Shown here one piece after another: positions 21,161-28,914 of a stretch of DNA of 64,000 nucleotides. The notes beneath the pieces are model-generated. The model was given only the letters and a program-made list of their open reading frames with translations. It ran no database searches and was not told the origin of the DNA. Every line of letters starts with the position of its first letter. Position 1 is the stretch's first letter. The translations under genes and the position numbers were made by a program. Origin of the DNA: Agrobacterium pusense (GTDB lineage Bacteria > Pseudomonadota > Alphaproteobacteria > Rhizobiales > Rhizobiaceae); the NCBI RefSeq assembly GCF_900102105.1, contig NZ_FNBB01000002.1, positions 744,001 to 808,000 on the forward strand, given 5' to 3'.

Positions 21161-21278
21161 CCCTCATCCCTGTGCTTGTCACAGAGAACCAGCCAGCCCA
21201 AGTCCTTGGGCTGAAGCAAGTCTTTCGCCGCGTAGACCGGCGCCTACTGGATTCCTGTGACAAGCACGGGGATGAGGG
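21161..21278. repeat. Nested palindromic intergenic repeat, family C
   Basis: A 118-base element bounded by a 23-base inverted repeat with one mismatch (CCCTCATCCCTGTGCTTGTC at the left, GACAAGCACGGGGATGAGGG at the right). It contains a perfect inner hairpin AGCCCAAG/CTTGGGCT at 21195-21212. Same architecture as family A but unrelated sequence. It lies between sfsA (5' side) and the phaC 3' end. Only one copy is in the window. Confidence 0.85.
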
Positions 21279-21342
21279 TGACGGGGAACGCCTGTGGAAG
21301 AGGCCTTTCTGCCGTGTACTGGTCATCTTTTTCACAGATATT

Positions 21343-23202
21343 CTACAAAAGAACATAGGTTCCCGGCGCATCGCCGAGCACCGGGCGCTTGCCGTCCTCC
21401 GGTTTCCGCGCCTTTACCTTCTCGGCGTTCTGGCTTTCGATCCAGTTCTGCCAGTGCACCCACCACGAACCCTTATGAGGTGTGGCGGCGGCCTGCCAGG
21501 CGTCGAAGTCTCCGGCTGGTGATGGCCCCGTCCAATACTGATACTTCTCGAGCTGCGGCGGGTTCACGACGCCGGCAATGTGGCCGGAAGCGCCGAGCAC
21601 GAATTCCACCGGCCCGCCAAACAGGGCAGCACCCGTGAACACCGATTTCGCGGGCGCGATATGGTCATCGCGGGTGGCGAGATCGTAGACGGGTATGTTG
21701 ATGTCGCCGAGATTGATGCGCTTGCCGGCAACGCGCATCAGACCGCGGGCGAGATTGTTCTCGAGGTAACAGTTGCGCAGATAGTACGAGTGGCTGGCAG
21801 CCGTCACCCGGGTGGAATCGGAGTTCCAGTAGAGCAGGTCGAATGGCAGGGGTTCGGTGCCGCGCAGGTAATTATCGACCACATAGGGCCAGATAAGATC
21901 GGAGGCGCGCAGCATGTTGAAGACGGTGGCCATGATCGAACCGTCAAGATAACCGACGGCCTGCATGTGTCTGTCGAGCGCGTCCAGCTGACCTTCGTCC
22001 ACGAAGACCTTGAGGTCTCCGGCATGGATGAAATCGGTCTGGGCGGCGAGCAGCGTGGCGCTGCGGATGCGCTCATTGTTCTGCTGTGCATGCAGCGCCA
22101 GCGCCGAGGCCAAAAGCGTGCCGCCGACACAATAACCGACGGCGTTGATCTCCTTTTCGCCAGTCCGTTCCTCGATGGTATCAAGCGCAAAGTCGATGCC
22201 TTCGCTGATATAATCGTCCCAGCCTTTTTCGGCCAGACCGGCATCCGGGTTGATCCAGGATACCATGAAGACGCTGTGGCCCTGTTCGAGGCACCAGCCG
22301 ACGAAGGATTTCTGCGGGTTGAGATCGAGAATGTAGAACTTGTTGATCCAGGGCGGCACGATCAGCAGCGGCCGTTTGAAGACCTTTTCCGTCGTCGGCT
22401 CGTAATGGATGATTTCGCAAAGCGCGCTTTTCGCAACGACCTTGCCTGGTGTGACGGCAATGTTCTGGCCAATGACGAATTTGCTGTAATCGGTCTGGCG
22501 AAGCTTCAGATGGCCGTTTCCGGCCGCGACATCCTCCGCCAGCTGCGCCATGCCCTTGACGAGATTGGCGCCGCTGGAGGCTACCGTCTCGCGGAAGACC
22601 TGCGGATTGGTGAAGACGAAATTGGCCGGAGAAAGCGCCTCTGTCACCTGCCGCATGTAAAACAGCGCCTTGGTGCGGGTGTGCTCATCCAGCCCCTCCG
22701 CCTCCGTCACCATCCGGTCTGCAAAACCGACGGTCGTCTGATAGGCCTTGAGAAGAAAATCGAAGAACGGGTTGGCCTGCCAGTCGGCATCGGCAAAACG
22801 TTTGCTTCTGCGCTGTGCAGGGCCGCTTTCGGCCGTTTTCTCCGAGGTCGAATCGGAGGCTCCGGAAAATTGCGCCACCGATTTCGACCACAGATCGTAA
22901 TAGCTCGACAGCAGATGGGTCTGCGCTTCCAGTGACCGCTTCGGCTCGGCCATCCAATATTCGGCGACATCGGAGAGCGTCTTGACCAGATCGGTCACGG
23001 GATCGGCGCTCGTCTGCGGAATTTCGCCGCGTTCGCGTGGCGCCAGCCATTCACCGGCAGCCTTGCCGAGGTTTTCGAGTGCGCGTGCGATGTTGATCGC
23101 GAAGGTTTCGGGGTCGCGGATCAGGTAGGCCTCGGCGGAACTGGCGTCGAAGCCGGGCGTTTTGTCACCCTTTTTCGTGCCCCCGCCGTCAACACCTGCC
23201 AT
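21343..23202 (-). CDS. phaC: Class I poly(3-hydroxyalkanoate) polymerase
   Basis: Polymerises hydroxyacyl-CoA into storage polyester granules. From ATG 23202 (GGAGG site 8 bases upstream) it is 619 aa, a class I length. It has the lipase-like box GYCVGG with the catalytic Cys, the aromatic PPWINKFYILDL segment, ATRDDHIAP with the catalytic Asp, and ASGHIAGVVNPP with the catalytic His. The C-terminus carries the usual WWVHWQNWI block. No phaA, phaB or phasin gene is adjacent, as is common in Rhizobiaceae. Confidence 0.95.
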   Translation of the reverse strand: MAGVDGGGTKKGDKTPGFDASSAEAYLIRDPETFAINIARALENLGKAAGEWLAPRERGEIPQTSADPVTDLVKTLSDVAEYWMAEPKRSLEAQTHLLSSYYDLWSKSVAQFSGASDSTSEKTAESGPAQRRSKRFADADWQANPFFDFLLKAYQTTVGFADRMVTEAEGLDEHTRTKALFYMRQVTEALSPANFVFTNPQVFRETVASSGANLVKGMAQLAEDVAAGNGHLKLRQTDYSKFVIGQNIAVTPGKVVAKSALCEIIHYEPTTEKVFKRPLLIVPPWINKFYILDLNPQKSFVGWCLEQGHSVFMVSWINPDAGLAEKGWDDYISEGIDFALDTIEERTGEKEINAVGYCVGGTLLASALALHAQQNNERIRSATLLAAQTDFIHAGDLKVFVDEGQLDALDRHMQAVGYLDGSIMATVFNMLRASDLIWPYVVDNYLRGTEPLPFDLLYWNSDSTRVTAASHSYYLRNCYLENNLARGLMRVAGKRINLGDINIPVYDLATRDDHIAPAKSVFTGAALFGGPVEFVLGASGHIAGVVNPPQLEKYQYWTGPSPAGDFDAWQAAATPHKGSWWVHWQNWIESQNAEKVKARKPEDGKRPVLGDAPGTYVLL

Positions 23203-23335
23203 GCACCATCCTCCACCAAATTTGTGTTTGCACATTCTGCATGAAAACGAATACAAGTTCCACCAGCAAGGGGAGGCCGCAAAGGGCCGAACCGCGGTCG
23301 AATTCGATATCGGCAGATATCCTTACAGGCGGAAC

Positions 23336-23773
23336 ATGACGATGGGCAAGCACATGGGCAAATGCGGCACATGGGGAACATATGCGGAAAGCGCCGCAAG
23401 AATAGCGTTCCTCTCGCTCTCCGGCGCCATGCTCGTCACCACGCTTGCCGCCTGCAAGGCCCCCGAGCCGATTGTCGCGCCCGCCCATATGCGCCGTCCG
23501 ACGGCTGAAATCGTCGGACCTCGCCCGGTCAGCGACACCGCGGTAAGCCAGAAGCGCGACACCGGGACCTATCCGACGTTCTCGCAGCCGCTGACGGCCG
23601 CTGGCACGCAGATGGGCGACGACGAAGCCTCAACCATGGAATCGAGCCTGTCTCGCCTCGGCGCGGCACGGCGCAACGGCCAGATATCGGAAGCCGAATA
23701 TAAGCGCCGGGTGGCCGAGCTGCGGGCGCTGGCAGAAAATCAGAAGCCGGTTGCAACGCCTGCATCGCAGTGA
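23336..23773 (+). CDS. Small lipoprotein of unknown function
   Basis: From ATG 23336 (GGCGGA upstream) the product is 145 aa. The N-terminal 40 residues form a lipoprotein signal: basic start, hydrophobic IAFLSLSGAMLVTT and lipobox LAAC with the acylated Cys near residue 40. The mature part is hydrophilic and ends in a helical region SSLSRLGAARRNGQISEAEYKRRVAELRALAENQ that resembles a SHOCT-type oligomerisation motif. It is divergent from phaC across about 130 bases; no functional link is evident. Confidence 0.75.
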   Translation: MTMGKHMGKCGTWGTYAESAARIAFLSLSGAMLVTTLAACKAPEPIVAPAHMRRPTAEIVGPRPVSDTAVSQKRDTGTYPTFSQPLTAAGTQMGDDEASTMESSLSRLGAARRNGQISEAEYKRRVAELRALAENQKPVATPASQ

Positions 23774-23795
23774 CGAGCTGGGCGAGTGCATGTCA

Positions 23796-23925
23796 CTTGT
23801 TTCTTCTCCCATAGGGGAGAAGTCCGCGGCAGCGGGATGAGGGGCAAGCTCTCCGCATATCTCCGCGTTTGCCCCTTCATCCGGCCCGTCGGGCCACCTT
23901 CTCCCCGCCGGGGAGAAGAAACAAG
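23796..23925. repeat. RIME-like palindromic intergenic repeat, family B
   Basis: A 130-base element bounded by a perfect 15-base inverted repeat (CTTGTTTCTTCTCCC / GGGAGAAGAAACAAG). Inside are GGATGAGGGGCAA paired with TTGCCCCTTCATCC (one bulge), and GGCCCGTCGGGCC. The blocks GGGGAGAAG, GGATGAGGGGC and GGCCACCTTCTCCCC resemble the Rhizobium-specific intergenic mosaic elements as I remember them. It lies just after the lipoprotein gene and could also act as its terminator. Confidence 0.8.
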
Positions 23926-24118
23926 CGGGGATGCCGAACGTCCTACAGCGACAATCACGGCTGAAGGTTCTGTCGGCCCGGCAATCATAACTCCTTCTTT
24001 ACCCTGCCTTTGAACCTTCCGCTTACCGAAGATGTTAAGCGGATGGATGCGGTTTGCAGCTTATGGTGCAGCCATAACAAACAGGCCGCTGAAAAAGCGG
24101 CGCACAGGGTGAAATATC

Positions 24119-24226
24119 ATGAAATGCATCGCCGCTTTGCTGGTCCTTGCCGGTTTTGCGCTCGCACCAGCTCAGGCGCGGGCGCCGCACATCAATTTCG
24201 GAACGTCCGCACTTCAGGGGCGATGA
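24119..24226 (+). CDS. Candidate 35-aa secreted peptide
   Basis: A 35-codon frame beginning MKCIAALLVLAGFALAPAQA. The first 22 residues form a textbook signal peptide (Lys, hydrophobic core, cleavage at AQARA), leaving a mature peptide of about 13 residues that starts PHINFGTS. AGGGTGA lies 9 bases before the ATG. It ends 16 bases before the 3' end of the convergent fnrN gene. It may be a true short exported peptide or the remnant of a longer secreted protein; I recognise no family. Confidence 0.4.
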   Translation: MKCIAALLVLAGFALAPAQARAPHINFGTSALQGR

Positions 24227-24242
24227 TCGAGGGGGGCGGCTG

Positions 24243-24968
24243 TCAGTCGTTGCCTGCCGCTTCACTCAGCGCATCGAGATCGGGCACGGTGATGTGACGG
24301 TTGTTCTCGATGCGGATAATGCCTTCCTTTCGCAGCTTTGTCATTTGCCGGCTAACGGTCTCGATGGTGAGACCGAGGAAATCGGCAATGTCGGCACGCG
24401 AGAGCGGCAGGTCGAAGCATGACTTGTCGTCGTTTTCCGGGTCGATATGGGTGGCGATCATATAAAGGAAGCTGGCAACCTTTTCCTGCGCCGATTTGCG
24501 CCCCAGTGTCAGCATCCAGTCACGTGCCTCGTCCAGTTCCTTGAGTGACTGGCTGTGCAGCTTGCGTTCCATATCAGGCACTTCGGAGACCATGCGGTCG
24601 ACGACGCGGCGCGGAAAGAGGCAGATTTCCACATCGGTTGCGGCTTCCGCCGTCATCTTGCTTTCCGCCATGAACGGACGGCCAAGAAAATCCGGTGCGA
24701 ATTGCAGGCCGACGATCTGCTGGCGGCCATCCGACATCATTTTCGACAGCTTTACCACGCCATTCAGGATATTGCCGTAGGAGGTGACGAGCTCGCCCTG
24801 GCCAAGAAGCTCATTGCCGGCCTCCAGCTTTTTGCGGCTGGAATGGCGGTTCAGATCGCAAAGCTGCTGCGGTGTCAGCGTGCTGCAAAGACCGCCGTGA
24901 CGCGCCTCGCAGGAGCGGCAAACAACCGGCTCTTCCGAATTGTGGATGGTCTTCTGCAGCGTGTCCAT
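24243..24968 (-). CDS. fnrN: FnrN-type oxygen-responsive Crp/Fnr regulator
   Basis: A 241-aa transcription factor of the Crp/Fnr family. The N-terminus has the Cys cluster C17-x2-C20-x7-C28, and a further Cys lies in the cyclic-nucleotide-like domain (VEICLFPRR), so four ligands for an oxygen-labile [4Fe-4S] cluster are present. The C-terminal helix-turn-helix LSRADIADFLGLTIETVSRQMTKL has the E-x2-S-R recognition pattern of Fnr, which reads TTGAT-N4-ATCAA. That separates it from FixK, which lacks the Cys cluster. ATG 24968 is preferred over the upstream in-frame codons because it gives the family N-terminus. It is divergent from hemN, with an Fnr box between them, so autoregulation and hemN control are likely. 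Confidence 0.9.
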   Translation of the reverse strand: MDTLQKTIHNSEEPVVCRSCEARHGGLCSTLTPQQLCDLNRHSSRKKLEAGNELLGQGELVTSYGNILNGVVKLSKMMSDGRQQIVGLQFAPDFLGRPFMAESKMTAEAATDVEICLFPRRVVDRMVSEVPDMERKLHSQSLKELDEARDWMLTLGRKSAQEKVASFLYMIATHIDPENDDKSCFDLPLSRADIADFLGLTIETVSRQMTKLRKEGIIRIENNRHITVPDLDALSEAAGND

Positions 24969-25094
24969 AAGCCTTTTCCAATGCTGGCTTTGCGGGACGA
25001 TTGCGACTCTGGATATCAAATCCGGTCTCTTTAAAGGCGTGTGCGCTGTAGCCGTCGTCCCCGCGTCTACTTTAGCAAGAACTTATGGCTCAAT

Positions 25095-25108
25095 TTGATT
25101 GAAGTCAA
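25095..25108. promoter_or_regulatory. Fnr-type box (anaerobox) between fnrN and hemN
   Basis: TTGATTGAAGTCAA matches the TTGAT-N4-ATCAA consensus at 9 of 10 defined positions. It lies 72 bases upstream of the hemN start and 127 bases upstream of fnrN, a suitable place to act on either promoter. Confidence 0.75.
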
Positions 25109-25158
25109 AGTTGCAAACTGTCGCAGCCGCTACTGAAAGAGGGGAAATCGACATTTTC

Positions 25159-25172
25159 TTGATAAAAGGCAA
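25159..25172. promoter_or_regulatory. Weak second Fnr-like box just before hemN
   Basis: TTGATAAAAGGCAA matches 8 of 10 consensus positions. It overlaps the ribosome-binding region of hemN, so if bound it would repress rather than activate. It may be chance. Confidence 0.3.
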
Positions 25173-25180
25173 ATCGGGTG

Positions 25181-26530
25181 ATGAATATCGACCTTCTTCA
25201 CAAATATTCCGGGGCAGTGCCGCGTTACACGAGCTATCCGACCGCGCCGCATTTCCACGAGGGAATCGATAATACGACCTATCGCGGCTGGCTCGGCGCA
25301 CTCGGTCACAGGAATCGCCTGTCGCTTTACCTGCATATTCCCTATTGCGACCGGCTTTGCTGGTTCTGTGCCTGCCATACCAAGCACACGCTGAAATACG
25401 AGCCGATTGCTATTTATCTTGAAGCACTTAAGCAGGAAATTGCTGCGGTCGGCGCACTTGTTTCGCCTGACGCCGTGGTGAGTGCCGTGCATTTCGGCGG
25501 CGGCTCGCCGACCATGCTTGACCCGCAGGACATGCAGGACCTGATGGACTGTCTGCGGCGTCACTTCACTTTCGGGCTGGCACCAGAAATCAGCGTTGAG
25601 ATGGATCCCAACGATCTGGACGAAAGCCGCTATGACGCGCTTGCCGCCATCGGCATGTCGCGGGCGAGCCTCGGGGTGCAGGATTTTGATGACAAAGTGC
25701 AAAAAACCATCAACCGCATCCAGTCTTTCGAGCAGACGAAATCCGTGGTGGACGCCGTGCGGGCGAGGGGCGTTCACTCAGTCAATTGCGACATTCTTTA
25801 CGGGTTGCCGTTCCAGACATGCGAGACACTGAAAACAACGGTCGATCAGATCGTATCGCTTGACCCTGATCGCATCGCGCTTTTTGGCTATGCCCATGTT
25901 CCCTGGATGAAAAAACACCAGTCGCTGATCCCCGAACATGCGCTGCCCGATGTTGCCGAACGCTACCGCCAGATGACGGTGGCGGGGGAGATGCTGAGGC
26001 AGGCCGGATACAGCCAGATCGGCATCGATCATTTTGCCCGGGCGACCGACACATTATCCCAGGCCGCCCAGGCGGGTGCCCTGCGCCGCAATTTTCAGGG
26101 CTACACGACCGATACTGCCGATGCGCTGATCGGGCTTGGCGCATCATCCATCGGCCGGCTGCCGCAGGGCTATGTGCAGAACATGGTGGCAACCGGTGAA
26201 TATCAGCGCATGGTGGGTGAGGGCGGTCTTGCCGCCGTGAAGGGCATTGAGTTGTCGCAGGACGATCATCTGCGCTCGCATGTGATCGAAAGGTTGATGT
26301 GCGATTTCTCTATCGATCTTTCGGACTTGCAGCACCGTTTCGGTAAGGTGAGCCATTCCGTGAGGGACCAGGCGCAGCAGTTTGCCGCAGGCGACAGGGA
26401 CGGTCTGGTGCGGCTGGATGCCGATATTTTTGCCGTGACGGAGGTGGGAAGGCCGTTTGTACGTAATATTGCGGCAATCTTCGATACCTATCTCGGCAAT
26501 GGGCGCGGCCGTCATTCGGTTGCTGTTTAG
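25181..26530 (+). CDS. hemN: Oxygen-independent coproporphyrinogen III oxidase
   Basis: Radical-SAM enzyme that decarboxylates coproporphyrinogen III to protoporphyrinogen IX without oxygen, for haem synthesis under microaerobic conditions. The 449-aa length is that of true HemN. The N-terminal YTSYPTAPHF is followed by the cluster motif C-x3-C-x2-C-x-C in YCDRLCWFCAC. The SAM-binding GGGSPT and the E-x-DPN segment are intact. The start may be ATG 25181 or the adjacent GTG 25178. The divergent fnrN and the intervening Fnr box point to low-oxygen induction. Confidence 0.95.
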   Translation: MNIDLLHKYSGAVPRYTSYPTAPHFHEGIDNTTYRGWLGALGHRNRLSLYLHIPYCDRLCWFCACHTKHTLKYEPIAIYLEALKQEIAAVGALVSPDAVVSAVHFGGGSPTMLDPQDMQDLMDCLRRHFTFGLAPEISVEMDPNDLDESRYDALAAIGMSRASLGVQDFDDKVQKTINRIQSFEQTKSVVDAVRARGVHSVNCDILYGLPFQTCETLKTTVDQIVSLDPDRIALFGYAHVPWMKKHQSLIPEHALPDVAERYRQMTVAGEMLRQAGYSQIGIDHFARATDTLSQAAQAGALRRNFQGYTTDTADALIGLGASSIGRLPQGYVQNMVATGEYQRMVGEGGLAAVKGIELSQDDHLRSHVIERLMCDFSIDLSDLQHRFGKVSHSVRDQAQQFAAGDRDGLVRLDADIFAVTEVGRPFVRNIAAIFDTYLGNGRGRHSVAV

Positions 26531-26644
26531 GCAACAGTTTTGGGGCAAATTTCAAAGTTACGTCACGAAACCATTGGCTTTTTTGCGCGACTTGCCTATG
26601 TGGTGCGTCAGAAAGAATAATTCATACGAACGACAATAAGGATT

Positions 26645-26929
26645 ATGGGCGTGACAGCTACATTCGACAAGGTTGCCGACATTATCGCCGAAACCAGCGA
26701 AATCGACCGCGAAACCATTACGCCGGAGAGCCACACGATCGACGATCTGGGCATCGACAGCCTCGACTTTCTTGATATCGTTTTCGCGATCGACAAGGAA
26801 TTCGGCATCAAGATTCCGCTCGAGCAGTGGACGCAGGAAGTCAATGAAGGCAAGGTTTCCACGGAAGAATACTTCGTGCTGAAGAACCTTTGCGCCAAGA
26901 TTGACGAATTGCGCGCGGCCAAGGGCTGA
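26645..26929 (+). CDS. acpXL: Acyl carrier protein AcpXL
   Basis: Specialised carrier for the very-long-chain (27-hydroxy-octacosanoate) fatty acid of rhizobial lipid A. It is 94 aa, longer than AcpP. The phosphopantetheine site is the Ser in GIDSLDFLD. The GG-type ribosome site AAGGATT precedes ATG. It is the first gene of the classic six-gene acpXL cluster. A terminator-like hairpin lies directly after the stop, so it may be expressed more than the genes that follow. Confidence 0.95.
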
Positions 26930-26937
26930 TATGACGG

Positions 26938-26965
26938 TGCCCGCTTCCGGCGGGCATTTTCTTTT
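26938..26965 (+). terminator. Terminator-like hairpin inside the acpXL cluster
   Basis: 7-bp stem TGCCCGC / GCGGGCA with a 5-base loop and a following TTTTCTTTT. It begins 9 bases after the acpXL stop and 53 bases before fabZXL. It probably acts as a partial terminator that sets the ratio of carrier protein to the downstream enzymes. Confidence 0.7.
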
Positions 26966-27017
26966 GATGCCGCCTGCGGGCAAACCATGACTAACCGACC
27001 AGAGACGGGCCGGACGG

Positions 27018-27497
27018 ATGCTGCTTGAATATTTCCAGATGATCGACAAGGTCGAGGCCGTGGACATGACGGCGCGCACGTTGAAGGCGCGGTCCGTTGT
27101 TCCCGATAAAAGCCCTGTTTTCGAAGGCCATTTCCCCGGCATGCCGCTGGTTCCGGGTGTGCTTCTGATCGAGACAATGGCGCAGGCCTCCGGCATGCTG
27201 GTTCTGGCATTTTCCGATTTCGCGTCCATGCCGTTCCTGATGTCGGTCGATGGCGCCAAGATGCGGACTTTCGTGGAGCCGGGTGCTGTTCTCGACATCG
27301 AGGCAGTGCTTGAGCATGACGGTTCGGGCTTTGCGGTTACCAAGGCAAAGATCACCTCCGATGGCAAGAAGGTCTGCGACGCGCAGCTGAAACTGCGCAC
27401 CATGCCCTTCAGCGAGATCCCGCTTGGGCCTATCGTCAAGAAGCGGGCGGAAGAAGTTTGCCTGATGGCGGCGATTGCCGCCGATGCACGGAAATAA
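27018..27497 (+). CDS. fabZXL: 3-hydroxyacyl-ACP dehydratase FabZ-like (VLCFA cluster)
   Basis: Hot-dog-fold dehydratase of the very-long-chain fatty acid elongation cycle. It is 159 aa. The catalytic His is in FEGHFPGMPLVPG and the catalytic Glu in LIETMAQASG, as in FabZ. It lies second in the acpXL cluster. Compared with housekeeping FabZ it has a C-terminal extension KKRAEEVCLMAAIAADARK. ATG 27018 is the first that gives the family N-terminus. Confidence 0.93.
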   Translation: MLLEYFQMIDKVEAVDMTARTLKARSVVPDKSPVFEGHFPGMPLVPGVLLIETMAQASGMLVLAFSDFASMPFLMSVDGAKMRTFVEPGAVLDIEAVLEHDGSGFAVTKAKITSDGKKVCDAQLKLRTMPFSEIPLGPIVKKRAEEVCLMAAIAADARK

Positions 27498-27548
27498 GCT
27501 TTTTCATTCGTTTCGGAGAAGACAGTTTTTCCTGTCGGCCCGGTTTTG

Positions 27549-27710
27549 ATGCACGAAAATCGTGGGCTCGCGACGGTGGATCGGGTCTTCGCCATTGCCA
27601 ATCCGCACCGCGCGCTTTATTCCGCAACGCATGAAGTGGTTGTTCGCAACCGCTGTTGGATAGCCGTGACCGTTTCGGCGGGGCCGGCTGCAAAGGATGA
27701 CAGACGATGA
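27549..27710 (+). CDS. Doubtful 53-aa ORF overlapping the fabF2XL start
   Basis: Open frame from ATG 27549, beginning MHENRGLATVDRVFAIANPH; its TGA overlaps the ATG of fabF2XL (ATGA). The overlap suggests translational coupling, but there is no clear ribosome site and the composition is uninformative. It fills the otherwise unexplained 209-base gap between fabZXL and fabF2XL. I recognise no family. Confidence 0.22.
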   Translation: MHENRGLATVDRVFAIANPHRALYSATHEVVVRNRCWIAVTVSAGPAAKDDRR

Positions 27711-28903
27711 AATCTGACAATGATGTGGTGATAACAGGGGTCGGCATCGTGACCTGTCACGGCGTTGGCAGCCAGGCGCATGTGGCGCTTCTTTCGGGAA
27801 CCGCCGCGCCGGCGACGATTGTCGAGACGGAAAAATTCAAGCCATATCCGGTTCATCCCATGCCCGAGATCGACTGGTCGGCACAGATCGCCAAGCGCGG
27901 CGACCAGCGCCAGATGGAAAACTGGCAGCGTCTCGGCGTTTTTGCCGCCGGTCTTGCACTTGATGATGCCGGCTTGAAGGAAAATGCCGAAGCCTGCGCC
28001 ACCATGGATATGATCGTTGCTGCCGGCGGCGGCGAGCGCGACATCAATGTCGATACGCTGATCGTTGACGAGGCTTTGAAGCGCAACGACCGCGAAAAGC
28101 TGCTGAACGAAAAGCTGACGACGGAACTGCGCCCGACGCTGTTTCTCGCCCAGCTTTCCAACCTGATGGCCGGCAATATCTCCATCGTGCACAAGGTTAC
28201 AGGCTCTTCCCGGACCTTCATGGGCGAAGAAGCGGCCGGCATTTCCGCCGTCGAAACCGCGTTCCATCGCATTCGTTCGGGCGAATCGAGCCACGCTCTC
28301 GTGGGCGGCGCCTTCTCTGCCGAACGTCCAGACATGATCCTGCTGTTCGAAGCCATCGGGGCGCATGCGCAGGGCGAATGGCAGCCCCTGTGGTCGCGCG
28401 AAGGCCAGGAAGGCGGCGGCATGGTTTCCGGCTCGCTCGGAGCCTTCCTCGTACTGGAATCACGCAAGCATGCCATCGAGCGCGGTGCGCGCATCTATGC
28501 CCGCATCGACGCCATCGAAGGTGATCGCGGCAGCCGCGACGACGGCAAAATGGAAAAGCGCATGGAGCGTCTGCTGGCCCCGGCAACGGACAGCGCCGCG
28601 ACCGTCGTCTTCTCCGGCGCCAGCGGTTATGACGGCGTTACGGCCCGTGAGAAGCACATTCTCGAAAAGACCTTGCCGAAGGCTGCCATCCGCGGTTTCG
28701 GCGGTGTCACGGGCCATGGACTTGAGGCGCAGTTTCCGCTCGGCCTCGCTCTGGCGGCGCTGACGCTTGAAAGCGGTGCCAAGGTTCCTACCTTCGACGC
28801 GAATGCGGAAAAGCCAATGGGCGAGGCGGCGACCGAGGCTGTCGTCACCACTGTTGGCCATGTCCGCGGCGAAGGTGTCGCCGTTCTGTCCCGTGACGTG
28901 TGA
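27707..28903 (+). CDS. fabF2XL: Beta-ketoacyl synthase-like protein lacking the active-site Cys
   Basis: A 398-aa thiolase-fold protein of the KAS II family, third enzyme gene of the acpXL cluster. The N-terminal VVITGVGIVTCHGVG is typical. At the nucleophile position, where FabF has TACAS, it has TGSSRTFMG with no Cys, and the first catalytic His motif (HGT) is replaced by SGASGYDG; only GHGLEAQ remains near the second His. It is therefore probably not a condensing enzyme by itself and may act as a chain-length-factor-like partner of the next gene product. Its stop lies 11 bases before that gene. Confidence 0.88.
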   Translation: MKSDNDVVITGVGIVTCHGVGSQAHVALLSGTAAPATIVETEKFKPYPVHPMPEIDWSAQIAKRGDQRQMENWQRLGVFAAGLALDDAGLKENAEACATMDMIVAAGGGERDINVDTLIVDEALKRNDREKLLNEKLTTELRPTLFLAQLSNLMAGNISIVHKVTGSSRTFMGEEAAGISAVETAFHRIRSGESSHALVGGAFSAERPDMILLFEAIGAHAQGEWQPLWSREGQEGGGMVSGSLGAFLVLESRKHAIERGARIYARIDAIEGDRGSRDDGKMEKRMERLLAPATDSAATVVFSGASGYDGVTAREKHILEKTLPKAAIRGFGGVTGHGLEAQFPLGLALAALTLESGAKVPTFDANAEKPMGEAATEAVVTTVGHVRGEGVAVLSRDV

Positions 28904-28914
28904 GGAGAAAGACC

